This document shows positions 1 through 9,761 of a stretch of 64,000 nt of DNA, piece after piece. Where the stretch lies: positions 49,760,327 to 49,824,326 of the forward strand of contig OY829539.1 of NCBI GenBank assembly GCA_963691705.1, read 5' to 3'. Position 1 is the first letter of the stretch; each line of letters begins with the position of its first letter. The notes under the pieces are model-generated. The model worked only from the letters and a program-made list of their open reading frames with translations. It was not told where the DNA came from and made no database searches. The DNA comes from Viola odorata. Taxonomy: Eukaryota; Streptophyta; Magnoliopsida; Malpighiales; Violaceae. A program made the position numbers and the translations under genes.

Positions 1-1
1 T

Positions 2-274
2 GTCCTAGAATCGTAAGGAATGTCAACCCCCATTCTGTCTAGGCAGCTGGGAATATCGCTGGGGGATTTCAGTCCTTTGGAGAGTTTGGCGAAGTTGGCC
101 GCCACCACTTCCCGCATCGAGGTGGTTGCTTCTATGCTGCAGTAGAGGAAGGACTTACTGGCCTGCTGCTTGAAGGGTATGAGGGCATGTTCTGCCGAAC
201 TGACCTCCGTTGCTGACGCCTTGAGGGAGGTTCCCGTCGTACCAGAGGAGGATGATGCTGGGTCCAACGTTTGA
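2..274 (+). pseudogene. Antisense gene D of TAT-1 (3' part, broken)
   Basis: This frame aligns without gaps to the C-terminal two thirds of the intact D protein at 56368-55982. Shared stretches include RKDLL, a K(S/G)MRA motif, AELT/SELT, DALRE and a C-terminus ending DDAGSN. In-frame stops lie at 14-16 and 143-145, where the intact copy has Leu and His codons. The first roughly 37 codons lie left of the window. The function is unknown and the sequence looks all-helical. It is on the strand opposite to TAT-1 gag-pol, next to where the 3' LTR should be, as in TAT-2 and TAT-3. Confidence 0.75.
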
Positions 275-706
275 CTGATGTCTTCGCTTCCTCTTGTTTC
301 TTTTTCTTATGCTTTCTTGTACATACGTCTAGACACTAAGGCCGTTCAGGCCATAAATAAATAAATGGTTATTTCTATCACCATCAAGTCTTCTTTTTCC
401 TTGTTTGATTTCTTGTTGTGTTAGTTGGAGGCATTCGTTGTAAGCCCAATAGAAAATGAGTCTTCCTCGGGATACAGTACTGCAGTGTTTATGTCCCGGG
501 AATTGGTAATGAATGTTCTGCTTCAACTATTTTCTAGGCCGCCTTCCCAGGGGTAGGTGATTGGGCGGTTTTTTGGTGTCCTCTGATTGGCGCAATTAAC
601 GAGCGGGTATGCCTGTGCCGGATCGAATTCTGCAATTAGGGTTACTTTTCCCAGGTGCCTTAATTGTTTTCAGGGGCACGCGAGAGGATCAGAGCGCCTC
701 CTTGGC
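275..706. other. Gap between antisense genes D and C of TAT-1
   Basis: No coding region is supported here. The stretch holds the 3' flank of gene D, including its likely poly(A) signal, and the promoter side of gene C. The short ORFs in this interval have no counterpart in the other two copies. Confidence 0.6.
356..361 (+). terminator. Likely poly(A) signal of gene D (TAT-1)
   Basis: AATAAA inside a run of AATA repeats, about 82 nt after the D stop codon. TAT-2 gene D has the same AATAAATAAAT run about 87 nt after its stop, so the signal is conserved in place as well as in sequence. Confidence 0.55.
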
Positions 707-714
707 TATTTAAG
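707..714 (+). promoter_or_regulatory. TATA-like box of gene C (TAT-1)
   Basis: TATTTAAG lies 75 bp before the ATG at 782. The C gene of TAT-2 has TATATAAT about 70 bp before its ATG. Confidence 0.5.
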
Positions 715-781
715 GGAGTTACTTTCCCTTTTTCTGTTCATCTTCATCTTCTTCTTTCTCTTTTATTCATTTGTGAATCAA

Positions 782-1204
782 ATGGTAGATTTTTACTTTT
801 TGGGTACCGCGGATCGCGACTCTCTGCCAACCACTTCGACTTCGCCGAACTCAGATCATCCTCCTCCGTCGCCACCATGGAGGCCGCTAGCCCGTCGAAA
901 GGACCGCAAGAGGCGGAGGGATAAAACCTCCAAGGTGTCTATCGCGCCTTTTGATTCTTCTGGCTCTGCTAATCAGGAGGGTAGCAAACGCTTTCCTTTG
1001 TCTGATTGTTCACTGGAGAAAACTTCCTCCATCGATGCTGGTGCTGGAACGGTAGTGTCATTTACTAAGGAAAGGTCAGACCCGTCAGGGCTCGGCTCGG
1101 AGAGGGGAGTGGATGAGCCCTTTCCACCCGCTAACGAGAAGATGCCGTTCCTGGATGACGACGGGGTTTATCACTATGGCATCTACTGGCCCGATGAGGA
1201 TTAG
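782..1204 (+). CDS. Antisense gene C of TAT-1, open, 140 residues
   Basis: The frame is open from ATG 782 to TAG 1202. The start was chosen because the TAT-2 homologue (55460-54972) begins at the same point: Met-(Val/Ala)-Asp, then a Phe-Leu pair and Thr-Ala. Both then have a SPPWRP-type proline motif, a strongly basic patch (residues about 38-50 here), a low-complexity Ser/Thr/Glu-rich middle and an acidic, aromatic C-terminus ending in W(P/A)DED. The family is not recognised and no catalytic motif is visible. A basic N-terminal half with an acidic tail would suit nucleic-acid or protein binding, which is inference only. A TATA-like box precedes it and AATAAA follows it. It is antisense to TAT-1 gag-pol. 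Confidence 0.65.
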   Translation: MVDFYFLGTADRDSLPTTSTSPNSDHPPPSPPWRPLARRKDRKRRRDKTSKVSIAPFDSSGSANQEGSKRFPLSDCSLEKTSSIDAGAGTVVSFTKERSDPSGLGSERGVDEPFPPANEKMPFLDDDGVYHYGIYWPDED

Positions 1205-1249
1205 TGCCCTTATGTTAGGCATACTGTATATGCCTTTTGGCATCTTATG

Positions 1250-1255
1250 AATAAA
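1250..1255 (+). terminator. Likely poly(A) signal of gene C (TAT-1)
   Basis: AATAAA 46 nt after the C stop codon. TAT-2 gene C has AATAAA at a similar distance (54926-54921). Confidence 0.55.
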
Positions 1256-1621
1256 GTGATGCTTTCTATCTTTTTCTCTTTGTCATTATCTTCCCGTCAG
1301 CGTGTTGGTCTTGTGGATAGCTAACGTGAGGGGTTAGCCTTGCTGAGGTAACCGTTTCGCGATTATTTGACTGTGTCGCCATGTGACGAATAACTTCTCT
1401 TTTTAGATTCTTTTAATATGTTTCCACGTGGCCGCCTTCTTTTTACACACGTCTCAGCACGGTTGGTAGTTCAATTAATGCGGTGGCATTTGACCCTTTA
1501 AGAAGGGACCATTTTCTCTTTCCAACACTTTTTGCCCCTGCTTCATATTTTCTCTTTCGTCTTCCTTCGTCTTTTCCTCAGAAGAACTTCCTGGTCGCCC
1601 ACCGTCGTCCGCCGAGTCACC

Positions 1622-1629
1622 TATAAATC
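1622..1629 (+). promoter_or_regulatory. TATA box of gene A (TAT-1)
   Basis: TATAAATC lies 75 bp before the inferred ATG at 1697. A CACGTG G-box core lies further upstream, at about 1425. Confidence 0.55.
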
Positions 1630-1696
1630 TTCCCTTTTAAGGTACCACTTCAATCCTTTCAGATTTCCTATTTGCTGATTTATTATGGTTAGGAAT

Positions 1697-3014
1697 ATGC
1701 CTTGCCAGGTTCTCTAGAGACCTGTGGATCCAGAGGTCGCACAATCACCTAGTGTTTTTACGTGCGATGTGGTTCTAAGGGCCGAACTGGAGGAACACGA
1801 TACTACCTTTCCCCCCGGATATGAGCCCTTTCTTCCTGAAAGCTACATGCGACTTCATAATCTGGCGTGGGGTTTCTGTAGGCTACTTTACTTTAAGATG
1901 TTCCTCTATGGTTTTCGCTTTCCCGTCCATGATTCAATACTAACGCTGCTGCGGGAGCACAACCTTAATCATGCCTAGATAACTCCTTTTTCCTGGTGTG
2001 GGGTTTATGCCTTTCTTCGCGCTTGCGAGTTGAAGAACATTCTCACCCCATCCCTCAATTTATTTCACAAATTTTTTAGAATGAATTGTCATAATTGTTT
2101 AATTGACATCACTCCTCGATAGGATGACGTGTTCGTGCAGTCGTTCTAGCAGCGATTTCGCGGCTTTGAGAGGGGTGTGGCTGACTGGAAAAGTAGTTTC
2201 TTCGTTCTCGAGCTACCGTCCCATTTATGGCGCATTAACTTTAACCAGGAGCTCATAGGCCCCATTTGGACAAATCCCGTGGTACTGACCAGAACTGATC
2301 TAGAGCAGGCTAACGCCTTGTTGGACGTGGATACCTACTATCGTATCCACGAATTTGCTTTGTTCAAGCCTCTAGAGGAGTGCCTTATGGGTGAGTCTGC
2401 CTTTTCTCGCATTTTCTTTGCATTCATTCCTTGTCCTAACACGTTTCTTTTTCAGGAGACACTGACGGTCGATCATCTGGTAATGCTAACGCTTTTTTGA
2501 ATCTAACGCCTTGTTGGATGTGTTACCGTATCCGCGAAACTTTTCTAGCGCGGTATGCGTTCAGAAGGTGCAGCTTGACCGAACGACGAACCAAGTGAGG
2601 TTGCTAACACGTCCCCATGACGAGTCACGGAAGGAACTAAACAAAGAGAGATCTGCAGGGAAAGCGAAGGTTGAGGTTCTGGAGGCAGAATTAGCGTTGG
2701 AAAAGAAGAAAAATCTCCTTCTTCGCGAAGAGATGCTAGCTCGAGATGAGGAGTTTGCCAGGACACCGCTGAAAATGGAGTGGTGGAAAAAGAAGGTCTT
2801 GGAAGCCTTCACCTCTGGATTCGCAGCCCGCTTTAAGGGTGACTCTTCTGATCCGGCCCAAGTTGCTGACTATGTTTCTGCCGTGATGGACGAGGTTAGC
2901 GAAAATAGGAATGGCTCGTCTGCCCCGGAGGGAGAAAGGACTGACGACAACGGTGGTGAGGGTGCACAACATTTTCCCCCGAGGGGTGGCTCAAGTGCCG
3001 CAGCAAATTCTTGA
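1697..3014 (+). pseudogene. Antisense gene A of TAT-1, first copy: PF04195-like protein, internally deleted
   Basis: Gene A is a large TAT-encoded antisense protein. Exon 1 (1697-2390) aligns to TAT-2 gene A through PSVFTC, a KMF.YGFR.PVHD core, an AFLRACELK helix and FF(V/I)(V)ELPS(H/R)LWR, which is typical of the 'putative gypsy type transposon' domain. Stops at 1712, 1976, 2120 and about 2147 replace Gln or Trp codons. The intron at 2391-2455 is conserved. After about 2500 the middle of the protein is missing and the sequence jumps to the C-terminal coiled coil (2545-3014). That part ends with the conserved EWWKKK motif and an acidic Ser-rich tail. The net frame of exon 1 is kept, so loss was mainly by nonsense mutation plus the deletion. 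Confidence 0.75.
2391..2455 (+). other. Conserved GT-AG intron of gene A (TAT-1)
   Basis: A 65 bp intron with donor GTGAGT, a CTAAC branch-like site and a pyrimidine tract ending in CAG. It splits a Gly codon in the phrase C..MG/E-T. TAT-2 gene A has a 63 bp intron at exactly the same codon and phase (53737-53675). Confidence 0.75.
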
Positions 3015-3237
3015 ATCTCCTCCTTGACCATTATTCCATTCGCTATCTGTATTTCTTTTATTCTTCCCTGGAAAATCATTTGACATCGTTCTTTCTGTAA
3101 TAATGCTGACACCATGCAGCCTTTATCGCACCGTTTGGTTCATTGTATTGTTGCTGTTACTCACTCTTCGTTAGCCTCTCTGTACTGTTGCGCCGTTTCG
3201 TGAGGTCGCGCGGTGAGGCTAGCACTGCTTTTTAGGT

Positions 3238-3246
3238 CATTAAATG
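3238..3246 (+). promoter_or_regulatory. Palindrome CATTAAATG upstream of gene B (TAT-1, first copy)
   Basis: A perfect 9-bp palindrome about 405 bp before the B start codon; the second copy is at 5976-5984. It corresponds to longer palindromes upstream of B in TAT-2 (51992-52010) and TAT-3 (22272-22286). An ACACGTGT G-box lies between it and the gene (about 3295). Confidence 0.45.
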
Positions 3247-3472
3247 CTGCGAATCCCTAATTAATGCGATTTGAAGAGTAATAATGAGGAAAGACACGTG
3301 TCCTTCTCATGGAGAGGCGTTTGAAGCAGGCGCCTTCTAGGGAGATGCGAATGCTGAAGCGTTTCATCATCGTTTTAAAACTTACGCCTTCTCGCGCGTG
3401 CCACGCTCTTTGTCATGCCGCTTCGCCATATGTCAGTTGTTAACTGGTCATGCCTTTTTACCCTCTCAGGGT

Positions 3473-3480
3473 TATATATA
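3473..3480 (+). promoter_or_regulatory. TATA box of gene B (TAT-1, first copy)
   Basis: TATATATA, repeated in the duplicated unit at about 6211. It lies about 175 bp before the B ATG, leaving a pyrimidine-rich leader. Confidence 0.45.
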
Positions 3481-3649
3481 ATGTTTTCCCTATCTCCTCT
3501 TTCTTTTTTAATCTCCTTTCTCGTCCGTTGTTACCTTCTAGAAAAATAACCCGCGCCGCTCCTTCTTTTCTAGTCTGGGACTCCTGGTGTTTTCTTTTGC
3601 GAAGGTACACACGCCCTTTCTTTCTCTTTCTTTCTTCTTTTTGTTGGTC

Positions 3650-4520
3650 ATGGCTAAGACTCGTTCTAAGAAATCTGTCGAGGAAGGAGATCCTCAAAGG
3701 TCTGTTGGGGAAGAAAAAATTGATAATACGCCCACTTCTCTCTATACTCTGCCTTTAATTCATCGCAAATTGGCTGAGTCTAATGTTCGGTTCCCTAAGG
3801 ATTATCCCGTGCATGTTGCTTCTGAATCTCTCCGCCTGAACAGTCCTTTACCTGGTAATAGTAGAATGTTGTATGCTAAATTGTTTGATTATGGGTTTCG
3901 GCTTCCCCTTGATCCGCTCATGAAACTGTTGCTGGCTGATTCCGACTTGGCTCCGGCTCAGTTGAGCCCTAACGCGATTTGCTTTGTTAGTGCCTTTGTA
4001 GCATTGTGCCGATTCAAAGGGATTGAATCCCCCTCTTTAGCGTTACTTCATAATATTTTCCAGCTGTACTCTCGTAAGGGGGTGATATCGATATCTCCCC
4101 GTTATGAAGATAGCTCGCTGAAGCCCTTTACTTGGAAACTCATGGGCATTGAATCCTCTGTTCCTGGCTAGAAGGAGGGATTTTTCATTGTTGACCTGCC
4201 TGAGCCTTTATGGAGGGCCGATTTTAATGAAGAAATTAAAGATGGGGCTTGGGGTAGCAGGAAACCCCTCTCTGGCCCGGAAGATGGTTGGTTGAAGACG
4301 CTGCTTCAACTGGACTTAAGCGTTGACGCCCGTAAAGTGGCTAACGGGTTGGATATGGAGAAATGCAAAAAGGGTGAGCGTTTGGCCTTTTTCTTTACGC
4401 TGCAGGGAAGTACTAACGCTAACATTTTGTAACTATGCAGTGCCTCCACCTAGTTGGGAGCCTGAGTACTTTCGAAGGAAGAGGAAACGGGAGCAAAGGA
4501 AAAAGGCGGAAGCCGAGGGC
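3650..4520 (+). pseudogene. Antisense gene B of TAT-1, truncated first copy
   Basis: Starts at ATG 3650 (MAKTRS-type basic start). The N-terminal domain is the same PF04195-like fold as gene A, with SLRLNSPLPGN, YGFRLPLDP, LSPN, LYSRKG and SPRY motifs. A TAG at 4169-4171 replaces the Trp codon seen in the second copy (PGWKEGFF). Exon 1 ends at 4373 and the intron at 4374-4440 is intact. About 80 bp into exon 2, after the basic KRKREQRKK patch, the sequence switches to the middle of gene A at the duplication boundary. The rest of B is absent from this copy. Confidence 0.75.
4374..4440 (+). other. Conserved GT-AG intron 1 of gene B (first copy)
   Basis: 67 bp, donor GTGAGCG, branch-like TACTAAC, acceptor TGCAG. 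Splicing joins a Lys-Lys-rich exon end to VPPPSWEP. The same splice position is used in the second copy (7109-7175) and in TAT-3 (21211-21123). Confidence 0.75.
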
Positions 4521-5752
4521 GAAGGCTCGGCGGCTCTGTCCGAGCTTCTCATTTCATCGAGAATTGGCTACCAGATCGTCGCGGGAGAACAGACTCAAGA
4601 CGAACCATAACAAGGGTATTTGATAGTGACGACGAGGATATGGATGTTAAACCAGACCTCCGCCATGCTTCTTCCTCTCACCGGAAAAAGCTTCGAACAA
4701 ACACGAGTGGACTGGCTATCAGAGTTTCTTCTGTTAGTGCGGCGGCTGCTTCCACACCTATTGTTTCATCCAAGGCAAGTACTTCTCAGTCGGTGAAGAT
4801 TTCTGAGGCGTCGGTGACGGGCTTTCCTCCTACAGCTATCGCTCCTGATTCTCCAATTTCTCACTGTATTCTCGATGTAGTGGTCACGTCTTCCGCTGCG
4901 GATTCAGTTGCTGAGTTGCCGCCTAAAGCCCTTCCGTAATTATTCTTCACTCCTATCTCGAATGTGATTGTCGAGGGTTCTTCTTCAAGTCCAACAGTCA
5001 ATCTTTCCTATGGCGGCCCTAACGGGACCCCGAACTATCGTATGAACTTGACAGGGTTCTGTTTTAACGGTCTCCGCGCTGTCGGGGTGTCTAATTCTTT
5101 TTCTAGAGATGAGTTTACCGCACCCTTGATACGGGAAATGATGAGTTCCCGCGAAGAGAAAGAGAAATTTCTTCAGCTTTCTCTGAAGGCCCGCCACCGG
5201 CATATTATGAATGACTCTCTGGATATCTTCCACCATTTGAACTATCAGTTTGAAGTTCACGACCATGAATTGTGAAACTTTTCTAGCGTGGTATGCGCTC
5301 AAAAGGTGCAGCTTGACCGAACAACGGACCAAGTGAGGTTGCTAACACGTCCCCATGACGAGTCACGGAAGGAACTAAACAAAGAGAGATCTGCAGGGAA
5401 AGCGAAGGTTGAGGTTCTGGAGGCAGAATTAGTGTTGGAAAAGAAGAAAAATCTCCTTCTTCGCGAAGAGATGCTAGCTCGAGATGAGGAGTTTGCCAGG
5501 ACACCGCTGAAAATGAAGTGGTGGAAAAAGAAGGTCTTGGAAGCCTTCACCTCTGGATTCGCAGCCCGCTTTAAGGGTGACTCTTCTGATCCGGCCCAAG
5601 TTGCTGACTATGTTTCTGCCGTGATGGACGAGGTTAGCGAAAATAGGAATGGCTCGTCTGCCCCGGAGGGAGAAAGGACTGACGACAACGGTGGTGAGGG
5701 TGCACAACATTTTCCCCCGAGGGGTGGCTCAAGTGCCGCAGCAAATTCTTGA
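4521..5752 (+). pseudogene. Antisense gene A of TAT-1, second copy: middle and C-terminal parts
   Basis: One continuous frame holds the parts missing from the first A copy. These are an ENWLP.RR basic motif, EDMD before a basic stretch, a Ser/Thr/Pro-rich linker, a (C)ILDV motif, and the conserved phrase around LRAVGVSN. TAT-2 has FRALGISN at that point. A coiled coil with KAKVEVLEAEL and WWKKK motifs follows. In-frame stops are at about 4937 and 5273 (TGA, inside HEL.NFSS). It begins abruptly at 4520 behind truncated gene B, so it has no start of its own. Confidence 0.75.
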
Positions 5753-7108
5753 ATCTCCTCCTTGACCATTATTCCATTCGCTATCTGTATTTCTTTTATT
5801 CTTCCCTGGAAAATCATTTGACATCGTTCTTTCTGTAATAATGCTGACACCATGCAACCTTTATCGCACCGTTTGGTTCATTGTATTGTTGCTGTTACTC
5901 ACTCTTCGTTAGCCTCTCTGTACTGTTGCGCCGTTTCGTGAGGTCGCGCGGTGAGGCTAGCACTGCTTTTTAGGTCATTAAATGCTGCGAATCCCTAATT
6001 AATGCGATTTGAAGAGTAATAATGAGGAAAGACACGTGTCCTTCTCACGGAGAGGTGTTTGAAGCAGGCGCCTTCTAGGGAGATGCGAGTGCTGAAACGT
6101 TTCATCATCGTTTTAAAACTTACGCCTTCTCGCGCGTGCCACGCTCTTTGTCACGCCGCTACGCCATGTGTCAGTTGTTAACTGGTCATGCCTTTTTACC
6201 CTCTCAGGGTTATATATAATGTTTTACCTATCTCCTCTTTCTTTTTTAATCTCCTTTCTCGTCCGTTGTTACCTTCTGGAAAAATAACCCGCGCCGCTCC
6301 TTCTTTTCTAGTCTGGGACTCCTGGTGTTTTCTTTTGCGAAGGTACACACGCCCTTTCTTTCTCTTTCTTTCTTCTTTTTGTTGGTCATGGCTAAGACTC
6401 GTTCTAAGAAATCTGTCGAGGAAGGAGATCCTCAAAGGTCTGTTGGGGAAGAAAAAATTGATAATACGCCCACTTCTCTCTACTCTGCCTTTAATTCATC
6501 GCAAATTGGCCGAGTCTAATGGTCGGTTCCCTAAGGATTATCCCGTGCATGTTGCTTCTGAATCTCTCCGCCTGAACAGTCCTTTACCTGGTAATAGTAG
6601 AATGTTGTATGCTAAATTGTTTGATTATGGGTTTCGGCTTCCCCTTGATCCGCTCGTGAAACTGTTGCTGGCTTATTCCGACTTGGCTCCGGCTCAGTTG
6701 AGCCCTAACGTGATTTGCGTTGTTAGTGCCTTTGCAGCATTGTGCCGATTCAAAGGGATTGAATCCCCCTCTTTAGCGTTATTTCATAATATTTTCCAGC
6801 TGTACTCTCGTAAGGGGGTGATATCGATATCTCCCGTTATGAAGATAGCTCGCTGAAGCCCTTTACTTGGAAACTCATGGGCATTGAATCCTCTGTTCCT
6901 GGCTGGAAGGAGGGATTTTTCATTGTTGACCTGCCTGAGCCTTTATGGAGGGTCGGCTTCAATGAAGAAATTAAAGATGGGGCTTGGGGTAGTAGGAAAC
7001 CCCTCTCTGGCCCGGAAGATGGTTGGTTGAAGACGCTGCTTCAACTGGACTTTAGCGTTGACGCCCGTAAAGTGGCTAACGGGTTGGATATGGAGAAATG
7101 CAAAAAGG

Positions 7109-7175
7109 GTGAGCGTTTGGCCTTTTTCTTTACGCTGCAGGAAAGTACTAACGCTAACATTTTGTAACTGTGCAG
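7109..7175 (+). other. Intron 1 of gene B (TAT-1, second copy)
   Basis: Donor GTGAGCG and acceptor TGCAG in the same position and phase as in the truncated copy. Confidence 0.75.
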
Positions 7176-7471
7176 TGCCTCCACCTAGTTGGGAGCCTGA
7201 GTACTTTCGAAGGAAGAGGAAACGGGAGCAAAGGAAAAAGGCGGAAGCCGAGGCCGAAGCTGTCGCAGCTGCTACCGCTGTTGAAAGGGAGGTTACTGCT
7301 GCTGCTCTAGACACTACCCAAGCGCCGCCTCCACGAACTCGTGCTGTAAAGAAGAAGAGGGCTAGGAAAGCGAGCGTTACGCATCTCACTTCTTCCCAGA
7401 CTGTTGTTTCTTCGGAGGCGACAACTGATACGATCCCTTCCGGAATTCCTCTGATTCCTTTAGGCACCCAG

Positions 7472-7541
7472 GTACTTATTTCTTTCCTCTACCGATTTCT
7501 TTCTTTCCGCGCAGTTTTCTTAATATGTTTTGTGTTATTAG
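7472..7541 (+). other. Intron 2 of gene B (TAT-1, second copy)
   Basis: 70 bp, donor GTACTT and acceptor TTATTAG, falling between complete codons. Exon 3 then runs in a single frame to the stop at 8690. TAT-2 (50523-50450) and TAT-3 (20619-20546) have an intron at the matching place. Confidence 0.65.
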
Positions 7542-8690
7542 GAAGTCAGCGCTGGCCCTGCTCATTCATCTTCTCAAGGCAGTATGTCTATCGCGGAGTC
7601 CCTCATAGAGCGTTAGAAGAAGGCTCGTTATGAGCTTCAAAATAGCCCTTCGTCGTCTACCGCTAATCCTCCTCTGACGACCCTTGGGTGTGGTGGTGCG
7701 CCTGTCGAGCAATCGCAAGGCACTAGTTTCAGCGGCGATCCTCACATTTTTGGTGATTCTCCGCTCTATTCTACTTCCGTTGCTGCAGGCATTAACTCGA
7801 ACGCTCTTAATCTTGGAGCGTTTGGCGGGGAGGGGCCTTTTGTTCCTAGTAATGGAGGTTCTAACAGCCGCCCTCCTTCTTCCTCTACTCTACTTTTCAT
7901 TCCGTTGTCTCCGCCTACTGTCGCAAGGGGCAGCCCTGTTCCCAACTTGATGGCTGGTGCCACTTCATATCTTCCTCCCGTTATCCCTACTCACTAGATT
8001 AATTTGCGCTCTTTTAGAGATAACGTTCTGCAATTTCCGGCGGATGCTAGCAGTGACGCTATCCTCGCGTCTACCTCCTTCCTGGCGGCTGAGATGATGT
8101 TTCTTCAAAGGAAGAGGGATGCCTTTGTGGCTAATAGTCAACAGGAGCGCATAAACTTCTTCCGTTCTCAAGTGTTTTCTTCCTTCTGCCATCTTCGTTA
8201 CATGGACGAGGAAAATGCCAGAGTGATGGCAGACGGGCAAGGGGAGATAGATAAGCTGATGTCTGAGCGTCAGGGTCTCCTGGACGCCCTTACCGCTGCC
8301 AAACAAGAATCAGAGACTGCTAAGCGGGAGGCAGTGACTGCTAAGCAGGAGGTGGAAGTTGTTAGGCTTGCCTTAGAGGAGGAGAAACATAAGGGTATTG
8401 CTTTGAACGAACGCCTTTCTCAGGAGGAAGCCGAGTTAGGTCGGGAGAGGCAGAGGAATGCTGAGATATCTGCCGAGCTTGCTCTTTCTACCGAGAAGAG
8501 TCGTTGGTACTTGAAGGAAGGTGGGGCAGTCATGTCGGAGGCCCTTATGTATAATTATGGGGTAGAGAACCTTCGTATTCAAGCTCTTGCTGACTTCTTC
8601 GACAAGAGGGTCGCAACCATTTCTGATGAGGACTTCTATCGCTCAAGAACCGTTCAGCAAGGAGGAGGCAATACATCAACTGCTCCTTAG

Positions 8691-9164
8691 GCATCATGCC
8701 TTATTTATTTTTGATTTTTGTAGCCGATGCGCCTTCCTTTATTTTGTTATATTAACAATATCACTTCTCTCTTGGTTAGGCCGCTGCTTTTTTGAATGGA
8801 ATTTCTTTATCCACTTCGCTTCATAATACTGTTTGTGCGATTGTTCAACCGCGACGTTTGCTGCCGACATATTATTTCTGTAATGGCTTGACTTTCAATA
8901 CAGGCTTCTCAGCTGCATCTTTCTGTTACCTTATCATTGTGTCTTTAGTAGTATTTCCTAGGATGAGTCAGCGTTACTTCTGTCCGTGTTGTACTCAAAT
9001 CAATGCCACCCTTTGTTGTCAGGGGAATTATCTAGTCTTGCTAAATTCAGGCTTGCCGGGACAATGTTGCTGTGATATGGACACCTCTCCAGCTCTACTT
9101 CACCGGGTATCAACCGCTCGGTTACTAGCTGGGGTATCTCTTTTCATTCTAAATATCAACGGTT
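8691..9164. other. Non-coding stretch between gene B and the TAT-1 repeats
   Basis: T-rich, with no conserved frame between the TAT copies. It should contain the 3' flank of gene B. Nothing further could be supported. Confidence 0.5.
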
Positions 9165-9670
9165 GGCTTGGGGCGTGCCTCGTCTTAGTGAGCCATCTGA
9201 TCAGGACCGGGCATCACAAGGATAAGATTTTCACTCCCAAGCGCTGAAACCTCGCGTCTCTGGAGCGTGCCTCGTCTTAGTGGTCCGTCTGTGTGAGAAC
9301 GGTCACCACAAGGATAGGATTTTTACTTCCAGGACAGAGTTGCTCTCTCCTCGGGGCGTGCCTCGTCTTAATGGGCCGTCTGTGTGAGCACGGTTACCAC
9401 AAAGATAGGATTTTCACTCCCGAGGATGCCGGGGCGTGCCTCGTCTTAATGGGTCGTCTATGTGAGCACGGTTATCACAAGGATAGGATTTTCACTCCCG
9501 GGGGCGTTGGGGCGTGCCTCATCTTAATAGGCCGTCTATGTGAGCACGGTTACCACAAGGATAGGATTTTCACTCCCAACGCTATGTTATGCCAGGGCGT
9601 ACCTCGTCTTAATGAGCTGTCTGATCAGGACCAGCCATCACAAGGATAGGATTTTCACTCCTGGCATTCT
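9165..9670 (-). repeat. Tandem repeats in the TAT-1 3' untranslated region, about 78-90 bp unit
   Basis: Six imperfect copies begin with GCGTGCCTCGTCTTA at about 9174, 9266, 9357, 9434, 9511 and 9598. Each ends with AGGATTTTCACTCC. TAT-2 has the same repeat family, reverse-complemented, at about 40100-40640, which fits the opposite orientation of the two elements. Tandem repeats after pol are a known feature of TAT and Ogre elements. Confidence 0.85.
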
Positions 9671-9761
9671 TCATTGCCTGCATATTTCCAGTTGTAAAGT
9701 GCACGGAGAGTGCTTCTGATTCATTTGTTAGAATAATGCTGATATTACCGGATAAGAAAGA

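Larger units (their letters stand above)
2537..7257 (+). repeat. Tandem duplication inside the antisense block (2537-4519 and 5275-7257)
   Basis: The segment from the gene A C-terminus through the gene B N-terminus occurs twice, offset by 2738 bp, with very few differences by eye. Differences include a 2-nt deletion near 6481 and a 1-nt deletion near 6835 in the second copy. Between the copies (4520-5274) lies the middle of gene A, which is absent from the first copy. The simplest reading is an unequal tandem duplication of A-middle/A-end/B-start, followed by loss of A-middle from the left unit. A 30 bp echo of gene A exon 1 at about 2504 marks that deletion junction. Confidence 0.85.
6388..8690 (+). 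pseudogene. Antisense gene B of TAT-1, full-length second copy
   Basis: Three exons: 6388-7108, 7176-7471 and 7542-8690, spliced length 722 codons. Order of parts: PF04195-like domain (residues about 30-200), a basic Lys/Arg/Glu patch after intron 1, an Ala/Ser/Pro-rich linker, then a C-terminal coiled coil (about 8200-8500). The end motif (S/C)(R/K)W(Y/F) with a conserved DFFDKR region is shared with B of TAT-2 and TAT-3. Defects are a 2-nt deletion near 6481 and a 1-nt deletion near 6835 that together restore the frame but scramble about 118 codons and create a stop at 6519. There are also TAG stops at 7614 and 7995. A role in retrotransposition regulation is possible but not shown. Confidence 0.8.

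Noticed and set aside
587..781. N-terminal extension of gene C from position 587
   Set aside because: The TATA-like box at 707 and the TAT-2 homologue both place the start at 782; the extension is not conserved.
3458..3697. Minus-strand ORFs opposite genes A and B (also 2545-2812, 5283-5550, 6196-6435)
   Set aside because: Shadows of the plus-strand antisense genes; they occur twice only because the segment is duplicated.
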